Assembly: GCA_002770795.1 (NCBI GenBank)
Contig: PCTP01000201.1
Span: forward strand, 1 to 9,684
Direction: 5' to 3'
DNA length: 9,684 bases
Source: Gammaproteobacteria bacterium CG22_combo_CG10-13_8_21_14_all_40_8
GTDB taxonomy: Bacteria > Pseudomonadota > Gammaproteobacteria > Enterobacterales > GCA-002770795
Part shown: in pieces, positions 1-5,268 of the stretch
How positions within the stretch are numbered: position 1 is the first letter of the stretch
Layout of the letters: each line of letters begins with the position of its first letter
Translations under genes and position numbers: made by a program
Notes under the pieces: model-generated
Seen by the model: the letters and a program-made list of their open reading frames with translations, nothing else
Database searches by the model: none
Told to the model about the DNA's origin: nothing

Positions 1-887
1 TTTTCTTCATAAGAAACATTGATGATACCACCTGCGTTAATCACATAATCAGGGGTATATAAAATACCACGGCTTTTTAGGATGTCACCATGTCTGTCTT
101 CAGCAAGTTGGTTATTGGCTGCTCCAGCAACGATAGTGGCTTTTAAGCGTGGAATAGTTTCATCGTTTATCGTTGCTCCTAAAGCACAAGGTGCATAAAC
201 GTCTACATCTTGAGAGTAGATATCGTTGATATCTACTGCTTTAGCACCAAGTTCTGCAACTACTTTTTCTACTGAGTCTTTATTGATATCAGAAATAATA
301 ATTTCTGCACCTTCTTCAGAAAGATGTTTACATAAATAATAACCCACATGACCTGCACCTTGAACAGCAACACGGATGCCTTCTAATGAATCACGATTTA
401 ATCTATGCTTAACAGCCGCTTTCATCCCTTTGTAAACACCATAGGCTGTTACTGGAGATGGGTCGCCACTTTTGCCTTCTAAACCAAGAACATATTTTGT
501 TTCTTGATTTACTAAAGCCATGTCATGGGGATTAATGCCTACGTCTTCCGCAGTAATATATTTACCGCTAAGGCTTTCAACAAAACGTCCAAATGCACGG
601 AAAAGGGCATCAGATTTAGTCGTTTTGGGATTACCGATAATCACGGATTTACCGCCACCCATCTTTAATCCAGCTAATGCATTTTTGTATGACATTCCGC
701 GTGATAGTCTGAGTGCGTCAACTAATGCGCCTTCGTCTGTATTGTATTCCCACATTCTACATCCACCTACGGCAGGGCCAAGGTTGGTATTGTGTACACA
801 GATAATTGCTTTTAAGCCTGTTTCAACATCACTACAAAAAACAACTTGTTCGTGATCATCGTAAGCTCTTAAATTAAATACTGACAT
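1..887 (-). CDS. Leucine dehydrogenase-like Glu/Leu/Phe/Val dehydrogenase (C-terminus beyond window)
   Basis: NAD-dependent oxidative deamination of a branched-chain or related L-amino acid to its 2-oxo acid and ammonia, in the cytoplasm. The visible 295 residues begin MSVFNLRAYDDHEQ. The glycine-rich catalytic motif GLKMGGGK ends at Lys80, a second Lys is at position 68 (SYKNA) and the catalytic Asp is Asp115 (TAEDVG). These match the numbering known for Bacillus leucine dehydrogenase. The Rossmann motif GAGHVG is at 177-182, and Asp200 at the end of the second strand fits NAD rather than NADP. Family members are about 350 residues, so roughly 55 are missing at the left edge. Start ATG is at 885-887 with AGGAG seven bases upstream. 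It lies 119 bp downstream of the aldehyde dehydrogenase on the same strand. Family is certain; the preferred amino acid is not (leucine, valine, phenylalanine or a lysine-pathway substrate). Confidence 0.93.
   Translation of the reverse strand, partial: MSVFNLRAYDDHEQVVFCSDVETGLKAIICVHNTNLGPAVGGCRMWEYNTDEGALVDALRLSRGMSYKNALAGLKMGGGKSVIIGNPKTTKSDALFRAFGRFVESLSGKYITAEDVGINPHDMALVNQETKYVLGLEGKSGDPSPVTAYGVYKGMKAAVKHRLNRDSLEGIRVAVQGAGHVGYYLCKHLSEEGAEIIISDINKDSVEKVVAELGAKAVDINDIYSQDVDVYAPCALGATINDETIPRLKATIVAGAANNQLAEDRHGDILKSRGILYTPDYVINAGGIINVSYEE
215..237. repeat. Perfect 10-bp inverted repeat inside the leucine dehydrogenase gene
   Basis: AGTAGATATC (215-224) and GATATCTACT (228-237) are exact reverse complements around a 3-bp spacer. 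They lie in the codons for the stretch VDINDIYS (about residues 218-225), between the Rossmann fold and the end of the visible protein. It would form a stable hairpin in the mRNA or could be a protein-binding dyad, though the coding sequence explains it without any function. Confidence 0.4.
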
Positions 888-894
888 ATCTAAA

Positions 895-906
895 CTCCTC
901 CAGGAG
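895..906 (-). promoter_or_regulatory. Stem-loop covering the Shine-Dalgarno of the leucine dehydrogenase gene
   Basis: On the minus strand the leader reads CACCTCCTGGAGGAG just before the start codon. CTCC (plus 903-906) can pair with the SD bases GGAG (plus 895-898) across a TGGA tetraloop. CACCTCCT is also the sequence of the 16S anti-SD tail, so the leader carries both SD and anti-SD. The stem has only four pairs, three of them G-C, so it may be a mild brake on translation or a coincidence. Confidence 0.3.
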
Positions 907-909
907 GTG

Positions 910-936
910 TGTATAGTAACTAAAAGAGAGTTCCAA
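910..936 (-). promoter_or_regulatory. Possible own promoter for the leucine dehydrogenase gene
   Basis: On the minus strand TTGGAA (931-936) and TATACA (910-915) are separated by 15 bp, about 25 bp upstream of the start codon. The spacing is short for sigma-70 and the leader would be very brief, so this is a weak candidate. If real, it would let the second gene be expressed past the hairpin at 968-996. Confidence 0.2.
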
Positions 937-967
937 GGAGATGAAACTAACCCATTAACAATAAATG

Positions 968-996
968 AACACCCAATACTCAGTATATTGAGTGTT
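968..996 (-). terminator. Hairpin between the aldehyde dehydrogenase and leucine dehydrogenase genes
   Basis: Arms at 968-978 and 986-996 pair over 11 bp around a 7-nt loop. In the minus transcript the only non-Watson-Crick pair is a G-U wobble, and the stem begins 11 nt past the aldehyde dehydrogenase stop codon. What follows on the minus strand (TTCATTTATTG) is only moderately T-rich, whereas the plus direction has TTTTT after the stem. It may partly end transcription, or protect the 3' end of the upstream mRNA so that the two genes are expressed unequally. Confidence 0.5.
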
Positions 997-1006
997 TTTA
1001 CAACAA

Positions 1007-2533
1007 TTAATTTAAATCGAAAGTAATACCTTGGGCCAGGGTCGCATGTTCACCCCAGAATATGGTGTTAGTTTGTCGCCTCATGTAAGACTTCCAAGCA
1101 TCGGAACCTGCTTCTCTACCGCCGCCTGTTTCTTTTTCGCCACCGAAGGCTCCGCCAATTTCAGCGCCAGATGTGCCAATGTTGACATTAGCAATACCGC
1201 AATCACTACCAAGGTTAGAAAGGAATTTTTCTGCGTTTTTGACACTGTTCGTGAAGATGGCAGAAGATAAGCCGTGACGAACGTCATTTTGCATAGCAAT
1301 GGCTTCATCAAGGGTTTTAAATGTCATTACATATAAAATTGGAGCAAAAGTTTCACTTTGAACAGCTTCGTAGTGGTTTTCTGCTTTAATCACTGCCGGT
1401 GTAACAAAGTTCCCTGGGCCATCGATTTGAGTACCACCAGTTAATAATTTTCCACCTGCTGCAACGGCTTTATCAATTGCACCTAAGAAACCGTCAATAG
1501 CAACTTGGTCTATAAGTGGACCCATCAGCGTTTTGATATCTAAAGGATTACCTATTCGAACTGTTTTATAAGCTGAAACAACTTTATCAATGACTTGGTC
1601 GGCAATGGCTTCATGTACAATTAAACGTCTTGTAGTTGTACAACGTTGTCCTGCTGTACCCACAGCACCAAATACGATAGAAGGTATAGCCAAATCTAAT
1701 GAAGCTGATTCGTCAACAATCAGTGCATTGTTGCCTGAAAGTTCTAGTAAGCACTTTCCAAAACGCTCCGCAACCTTGGCGCCAACCATGCGTCCGATCA
1801 ATGTAGATCCAGTAAAGCTGATTTTTGCTATTCTTGAATCTTCAATGAATTTAGTTGCTAAAAGATTATCTGGACCATCAATGAATAAATGAAAAATTTC
1901 AGGAAAACCAGCATCTTGCATCACTTTGTTGCAAATATTTTGAACTGCAATTGCAGTTAAAGGTGTCTTAGGACTTGGTTTCCATACCGTGATATTTCCA
2001 CATATTGCCGCTAAGAATGCATTCCAAGCCCAAACAGCGACAGGGAAATTAAATGCAGACATGACGCCGACAATGCCAAGTGGATGATATTGATCGTACA
2101 TTCTGTGCTCAGGGCGTTCGGAATGCATGGTACTTCCGTAAAGCATTCTTGATTGACCAACAGCTAAATCAGCCATATCGATCATTTCTTGCACTTCACC
2201 GTCGCCTTCCGCTTTAATTTTGCCCATTTCAAGGGTCACTAGACTACCTAGGGCGTCTTTATGCACACGAAGGGCTTCTCCCATCAGCCTGATCAGTTCG
2301 CCGCGCTTTGGTGCTGGTATTTTGCGCCATTCTTTTGCCGCAGATTCTGCGGTGGAAATGACTTTTTCATAATCTTGTTCATTGCTGGTATAAACTTTTG
2401 CGATCAGCTCACCAGTGGCAGGATTTAATGAGTCCAACAACGGTCTATTGGTATCGGTGATCCAATTTTCAGATCCCCCGAAATTAGTACCGAAATTGAT
2501 TGGTTGAATACCGAGTTGGGTTAGAAAATCCAT
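1007..2533 (-). CDS. amaB: ALDH7-family aldehyde dehydrogenase (aminoadipate-semialdehyde / piperideine-6-carboxylate dehydrogenase type)
   Basis: NAD-dependent oxidation of an aldehyde to its acid. Bacterial ALDH7 (antiquitin) enzymes typically oxidise 2-aminoadipate 6-semialdehyde, which is in equilibrium with piperideine-6-carboxylate, to 2-aminoadipate in lysine breakdown. The 508-residue length is normal. Visible landmarks are the oxyanion Asn162 (FNFP), NAD-binding Lys185 (WKPS), FTGST at 240-244, general base Glu264 (LLELSGNNA) and nucleophile Cys298 (GQRCTTTRR). A C-terminal FGGEKETGGGREAGSD segment is typical of ALDH7. The start ATG at 2531-2533 is preceded by AGAGGA on the minus strand. 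It is the first gene of a pair with the leucine dehydrogenase-like gene and faces a 507-bp control region carrying a GntR-like palindrome. The family is very well supported; the substrate and the symbol amaB come from the family, not from the sequence alone. Confidence 0.9.
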   Translation of the reverse strand: MDFLTQLGIQPINFGTNFGGSENWITDTNRPLLDSLNPATGELIAKVYTSNEQDYEKVISTAESAAKEWRKIPAPKRGELIRLMGEALRVHKDALGSLVTLEMGKIKAEGDGEVQEMIDMADLAVGQSRMLYGSTMHSERPEHRMYDQYHPLGIVGVMSAFNFPVAVWAWNAFLAAICGNITVWKPSPKTPLTAIAVQNICNKVMQDAGFPEIFHLFIDGPDNLLATKFIEDSRIAKISFTGSTLIGRMVGAKVAERFGKCLLELSGNNALIVDESASLDLAIPSIVFGAVGTAGQRCTTTRRLIVHEAIADQVIDKVVSAYKTVRIGNPLDIKTLMGPLIDQVAIDGFLGAIDKAVAAGGKLLTGGTQIDGPGNFVTPAVIKAENHYEAVQSETFAPILYVMTFKTLDEAIAMQNDVRHGLSSAIFTNSVKNAEKFLSNLGSDCGIANVNIGTSGAEIGGAFGGEKETGGGREAGSDAWKSYMRRQTNTIFWGEHATLAQGITFDLN

Positions 2534-2696
2534 AGATTCCTCTCTAGTTTTGCAAATAAATTGGATGAAATTTCAGGTGAGTTGATACAACCCTGAAAAA
2601 TTTGGCGCAACATTACCACCAAGTCTTAGCTGAAGCCAGTATAAATTTATTCAATTCGTGGATACTGACGTTGTTGTGAATTTAAATCAGTTAATC

Positions 2697-2723
2697 AAAC
2701 AAAATATAGATTATATTTTGTTT
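2697..2723. promoter_or_regulatory. Perfect 12-bp AT-rich inverted repeat, with a minus-strand -10 box
   Basis: Arms 2697-2708 and 2712-2723 (AAACAAAATATA and its reverse complement) are perfect around the spacer GAT. The minus strand of the dyad contains TATAAT (plus 2710-2715), which could be the -10 box of the aldehyde dehydrogenase promoter with a leader of about 170 nt. TGGTCA 15 bp upstream is a poor -35. The dyad may be an operator, an A/T-rich UP-like region, or only a cruciform-prone sequence. Confidence 0.45.
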
Positions 2724-2746
2724 TCTGGTCTGACCATTGTTATGAT
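2718..2746 (+). promoter_or_regulatory. Plus-strand sigma-70 promoter candidate
   Basis: TTGTTT (2718-2723) and TATGAT (2741-2746) are 17 bp apart, a good match to a sigma-70 promoter. The GntR-like palindrome lies inside the spacer. Transcription would start near 2753, giving a leader of about 290 nt before the DUF4826-like gene at 3041. Confidence 0.4.
2726..2736. promoter_or_regulatory. GntR-family (FadR/PdhR/LldR-like) operator candidate
   Basis: TGGTCTGACCA fits the pattern TGGTnnnACCA recognised by FadR-subfamily GntR regulators. The E. coli fadBA FadR site (CTGGTACGACCAG core) is very close to the CTGGTCTGACCA seen here. It sits within the 17-bp spacer of a plus-strand promoter candidate and just upstream of the minus-strand TATAAT, so binding could control either gene set. 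No GntR regulator is encoded in the window, and an 11-bp site could arise by chance, so the assignment is an inference. Confidence 0.5.
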
Positions 2747-2811
2747 AAGTCTTGGTTAATAAAAAAAGCACTTTCGAACATTGTTTTGTTCGGGTAGAAT
2801 ATAACGATTAT

Positions 2812-2898
2812 TTACCCGTTCCACCTCAAGATGCTTGTTGCAAAGTTTAGCTTGCAAAGTTTAGCCTGAAATTCAGAATGAGACGAAGCAAGGGTATA
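2812..2898. repeat. Possible dispersed intergenic repeat
   Basis: The stretch starts with TTACCCGTTCCACCTCAAG and ends with AAGCAAGGGTATA, so its ends carry short complementary termini (TACCC / GGGTA). It resembles, from memory only, intergenic repeats seen in marine gammaproteobacteria with a CACCTCAAGATGC core. It includes the tandem 14-mer and a CTGAAATTCAG palindrome at 2866-2876. Whether it is really repeated in the genome cannot be judged from a single copy. Confidence 0.3.
2838..2865. repeat. Tandem duplication of a 14-bp unit
   Basis: TTGCAAAGTTTAGC occurs twice in immediate succession (2838-2851 and 2852-2865) with no mismatch. An exact 14-bp tandem copy suggests a recent slippage event or a pair of direct-repeat binding sites. 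Confidence 0.8.
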
Positions 2899-3040
2899 GA
2901 CTTAAGTTTACTCAAGAAGTTCAGTGTAGGAAAATTTGTCTATATTGATTAAAGACGACTGCTGGACCGATGAACGATAAGATTTTTAATCGCGCATCTT
3001 TAGATTAATACCAATTTATTATTTTTTTAAGAGCGATAAT

Positions 3041-3484
3041 ATGACCCAAAATTCATCTCGTACTTCCAGTCACGCTGATTCAGAAAAAGATTGGAATAAA
3101 GAACAATACGTTGCAGCAATGAAGTATTGTCAGAAAAACCAATTAATAGTTGATAAATTTGACGCTGCAAATAGTCGTGTGTTACCACCCGTATTAGCTA
3201 TTTGGAAAGTTCAGCTTAAATCAAAACCTTTAAAAGCAGTTTGGATCATTGGTGGTTCTGTTTTAATGGATCATGTCGATGCTTCGGTAGCGCCTGACGC
3301 TAGGGCAGCTTTAAAGCATTTTTCCTTGAATTGGCAATTGAGGGCCTCTCAACTTGAACAAGATTTAGCAAATAATGTAAATGTAAATCTATCTAAAGAA
3401 AAGCAACAAGAAGTGATTGATACCCTAGTCAGAAAAGCAGAAACACTTTATCAATTAGCGGATGATTCAAATATTTGGAATTAG
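3041..3484 (+). CDS. DUF4826-like hypothetical protein
   Basis: 147 residues, probably cytoplasmic, with no signal peptide or membrane segment. After a polar N-terminus (1-17) it shows DWNKEQYVAAMKYC, then SRVLPPVLAIWKV (about 46-57), a hydrophobic strand AVWIIGGSV (67-75) and a helical stretch ARAALKHFSLNWQLRASQLE (87-106). This SR-LPP-A-WK then HFS-W-L pattern is what I recall of DUF4826, a small gammaproteobacterial family without a known function. The last quarter (109-147) is charged and probably helical. Start ATG has AAGAG seven bases upstream. It is separated from the next plus-strand gene by a GC-rich stretch, although a TTG-started reading frame from 3475 would overlap its stop. No function is proposed. 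Confidence 0.75.
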   Translation: MTQNSSRTSSHADSEKDWNKEQYVAAMKYCQKNQLIVDKFDAANSRVLPPVLAIWKVQLKSKPLKAVWIIGGSVLMDHVDASVAPDARAALKHFSLNWQLRASQLEQDLANNVNVNLSKEKQQEVIDTLVRKAETLYQLADDSNIWN

Positions 3485-3534
3485 TCTATTGGAAGAAGGC
3501 CTTGAGAATTCTAAAAAGCAATAAGAATGTGGTG

Positions 3535-3690
3535 CATTCGTACTCTATTCTGTCTGGAAGAGGTCTGCACCTCTCCCAAACCAACGTGCCTTCTTGCCTG
3601 GCTTCGCATGGCGATGCTTCGGCTGCGGCACTATTCCAGCCTAAAGGTCGGTGTCTAAAACCTGTCCTTGCTGGAAAATACTGCACATCT
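3535..3690. other. GC-rich island upstream of the GyrI-like gene
   Basis: By direct counting, 3541-3600 is 31/60 GC and 3601-3660 is 33/60 GC, while 3721-3780 just downstream is 15/60. The island has several short dyads (GAGGT/ACCTC at 3560-3573, GCAT/ATGC near 3606-3617, TGCC/GGCA). The sequence reads through in frame with the downstream gene but gives a peptide with no recognisable character. It may be an inserted repeat or a remnant of transferred DNA. The boundaries are approximate. Confidence 0.5.
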
Positions 3691-3696
3691 TCTGTC

Positions 3697-4242
3697 GTGA
3701 TTAATATTTTTTTAACCAGAAGGTTTAAATTAATTTCTGCTTTTTTATTATTAGCCTATTCTTCAATTCAAGCTGAAGAAACTGTCCAAGAAGGGGTGAA
3801 GGATGTCGCCCCTTTTCATTTTTTGTATGAAAGTTCTCAGTCTAATTTACAGCAACTACCTGAAAATGCGAAATCCATTGCCTTAACTTCTGCCAGAAAG
3901 CTATTTAAGAGAACTAATGCTCACATAGCAGGAGCTTTTACTTTGATATTCCCAAATATTTCACAGGTGGAGCAAGAGGACTTCAAAGCGAATATGGGAT
4001 TTCCTATTGATAAAAAAGTGAGAAAATTAGATCGATTTTTTTATCAACAGACACAACCTTATCATTGCCGATTTTTGATCTTTAAAGGGAAAGTTTCACA
4101 AATCAAAACAGAGTGGCAGCAATTTATTTCTAATACTAAACAGCAAGGTTTTCATTTAACTGGGGAAGCGAGAGCATTATTCGTTAAGTCTATTGATGAT
4201 AAAACAGCCGAAGTGGAGCTTCAGTTAGGTATACTTCCTTAA
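3697..4242 (+). CDS. Putative exported protein with a GyrI-like small-molecule-binding domain
   Basis: From the GTG at 3697 the protein has 181 residues. Residues 1-26 (basic TRRFK, then LISAFLLLAYSSIQA) form a typical signal peptide with likely cleavage after Ala26, so the product should be periplasmic. Residues about 77-179 have the strand-helix pattern of GyrI/SOUL-like effector-binding domains, including FKANMGFPI (96-104) and a final EVELQLGI strand. This family call rests on pattern memory. The frame is open back to a TTG at 3475 overlapping the preceding stop, but that would place about 74 unconserved-looking residues before the signal peptide, so the shorter form is preferred. There is no clear SD before GTG 3697, so the start is uncertain. 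It converges on the DUF7931 gene 27 bp away. The ligand is unknown. Confidence 0.65.
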   Translation: MINIFLTRRFKLISAFLLLAYSSIQAEETVQEGVKDVAPFHFLYESSQSNLQQLPENAKSIALTSARKLFKRTNAHIAGAFTLIFPNISQVEQEDFKANMGFPIDKKVRKLDRFFYQQTQPYHCRFLIFKGKVSQIKTEWQQFISNTKQQGFHLTGEARALFVKSIDDKTAEVELQLGILP

Positions 4243-4244
4243 GC

Positions 4245-4260
4245 AAATATAGCTGTATTT
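4245..4260. terminator. Weak bidirectional hairpin between convergent genes
   Basis: AAATAT and GTATTT flank AGCT, giving a 6-pair stem with one wobble in one direction, between the two stop codons at 4240-4242 and 4270-4272. It is A/T-only and weak, so it is at best a poor terminator for the two convergent transcripts. No stronger one is present in this 27-bp gap. Confidence 0.25.
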
Positions 4261-4269
4261 ATTTCTAAT

Positions 4270-4782
4270 CTAAATAAGCCGTCGTAATTGAGAATCAATT
4301 GAACTGAGAGCCCAAACAGTTTCAAATTGAATCATGAGTTGTTTGGCTTGATAGCTGTTATCCATTTCCAAACGACCTTCCCATTGGGTTTCTATTGAAC
4401 GGTAATAGATAATTTTTTTATCCACAATCAGATAAGTTGCATAATCCCTTTTTGCATATTCTGCATCAGTTTTTTTGACTTCAAAAGCACTAGAGAGTCT
4501 TTGGATTAGTGGTATCAAACAATGCCCCTTGCGCATAACTTCTTGAGTTTGATGAACCAATAGCTTGAATTTTATTTTGCGATTATTTTTATATAATTCC
4601 AGAAAAGCCTGATAAATATCCATATTATTGGCAATCAACGGATCAAGCCCACTAGAATACCAATGAAGGCAGATTTTGGTTTGTTGTATGGCTTTTAATA
4701 AAAGAGCTTTGTTGTCTGATAATGCCGTGGCAAACTCGGTATGTTGTTGATTTGTTGAAGGAGAAGGATCTTGTTTAACCAT
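4270..4782 (-). CDS. DUF7931-like hypothetical protein (PLD-like fold suspected)
   Basis: 170 residues, soluble, with no signal peptide. Residues 1-16 are polar. A helix (18-35) leads into a strand and the segment HWYSSGLDPLI (40-50), then an elongated DIYQAFLELYKNNRKIKFKLLVH region (55-77). GHCLIPLIQRLSSAFEVKK (86-104) is the most family-like part, followed by the strands YLIVDKKIIYYRS (117-129). This layout (helix-strand, GH-L-L-QRL motif, then D-strand) matches my recollection of DUF7931 proteins found next to GNAT genes in Pseudomonas relatives. The fold recalls a phospholipase D half-domain, but no HKD motif is visible, so catalysis is not expected. Its ATG overlaps the stop of the GNAT gene by 8 nt (ATGGTTAA), implying translational coupling. 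It is the last gene of the purB operon. Confidence 0.72.
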   Translation of the reverse strand: MVKQDPSPSTNQQHTEFATALSDNKALLLKAIQQTKICLHWYSSGLDPLIANNMDIYQAFLELYKNNRKIKFKLLVHQTQEVMRKGHCLIPLIQRLSSAFEVKKTDAEYAKRDYATYLIVDKKIIYYRSIETQWEGRLEMDNSYQAKQLMIQFETVWALSSIDSQLRRLI

Positions 4783-5248
4783 GTTGTCTTAAAGGTTCTA
4801 AATTGAGTTCTAGATTTTTTGTTGTTGTTTTTGGTCGGTAGACCATACGTTGACAGGGTAATCCATCACTCATAAACACTGGCCCATCTACAACAAACTG
4901 GTGTTTCCTATAAAAGGAGAGGTTATCAAAATTAGCATGGAGGTGTAAATTGGTTATTTTATTTTGTTCGGCTTCTTTGATGAGCTTTTCGATAATAAGG
5001 CTTCCAACGTGATTCGAGCGTGCTGCCATGAGTACGGCCAATCGGCCAATATGACCACTTTTTTTTATTCTGCCAGTACCCACTGGATTGCCTAAATCAT
5101 CAAATGCCAGAACATGCAGGCTTTCAGCATCATATTGATCTTGCTGATAACTCATCGGCAATCTTTGTTCTATAACAAATACTCTTTGCCGAATATGAGT
5201 CAATGTTTTCTTGCAATCATGCCATCTGACTAAGTCGACCTGGATCAT
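4775..5248 (-). CDS. GNAT-family N-acetyltransferase
   Basis: 157 residues, cytoplasmic, transferring acetyl from acetyl-CoA to an unknown amine. The order is that of ElaA/YjcF-like GNATs: FVIEQRLPMSYQQDQYD (24-40), HVLAFDDLGNPVGTGRI (45-61), HIGRLAVLMAARSNHVGSLII (66-86) and LHLHANFDNLSFYRKHQFVVDGPVF (101-125), with a final MVYRP strand. The acetyl-CoA loop, usually R/QxxGxG/A, reads RSNHVG here (77-82), so the first glycine is His80. The fold motifs around it are intact. Start ATG at 5246-5248 has AGGGGG five bases upstream, 20 bp after roxA. It shares an operon with purB and roxA, so a ribosomal or translation-related target is possible but unproven. The last 20 residues or so are poorly conserved-looking. 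Confidence 0.88.
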   Translation of the reverse strand: MIQVDLVRWHDCKKTLTHIRQRVFVIEQRLPMSYQQDQYDAESLHVLAFDDLGNPVGTGRIKKSGHIGRLAVLMAARSNHVGSLIIEKLIKEAEQNKITNLHLHANFDNLSFYRKHQFVVDGPVFMSDGLPCQRMVYRPKTTTKNLELNLEPLRQHG

Positions 5249-5268
5249 CTATGCCCCCTAGCGCCAGT

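Larger units (their letters stand above)
2534..3040. other. 507-bp divergent control region
   Basis: This gap separates the minus-strand dehydrogenase pair from the plus-strand DUF4826-like gene. No credible protein or structured RNA gene was seen. It contains an AT-rich dyad (2697-2723), a GntR-like palindrome (2726-2736), a plus-strand promoter candidate (2718-2746), a small dyad CGAACA/TGTTCG (2775-2792), a 14-bp tandem duplication (2838-2865) and a possible dispersed repeat (2812-2898). Nothing recognisable lies in about 2540-2690 or 2900-3028. Confidence 0.7.

Noticed and set aside
520..855. 111-codon plus-strand frame
   Set aside because: It lies antisense within the leucine dehydrogenase gene, whose catalytic motifs occupy the other strand.
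1031..1892. Frames in other registers over the aldehyde dehydrogenase gene (1031-1270, 1081-1311, 1590-1892)
   Set aside because: All lie inside the intact ALDH7 reading frame and show no protein character of their own.
2775..2792. CGAACA/TGTTCG dyad as a LexA (SOS) box
   Set aside because: The spacing and flanks do not match CTGT-n8-ACAG and the arms face the wrong way; it is only a short hairpin.
3486..3686. 66-codon minus-strand frame over the GC-rich island
   Set aside because: No SD or recognisable domain; open frames are expected by chance in a short GC-rich stretch.
3475..3696. N-terminal extension of the GyrI-like protein from TTG 3475
   Set aside because: It would put about 74 residues, largely encoded by a GC-rich island, ahead of a signal peptide that ought to be N-terminal. 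Overlap with the preceding stop keeps it possible but unlikely.
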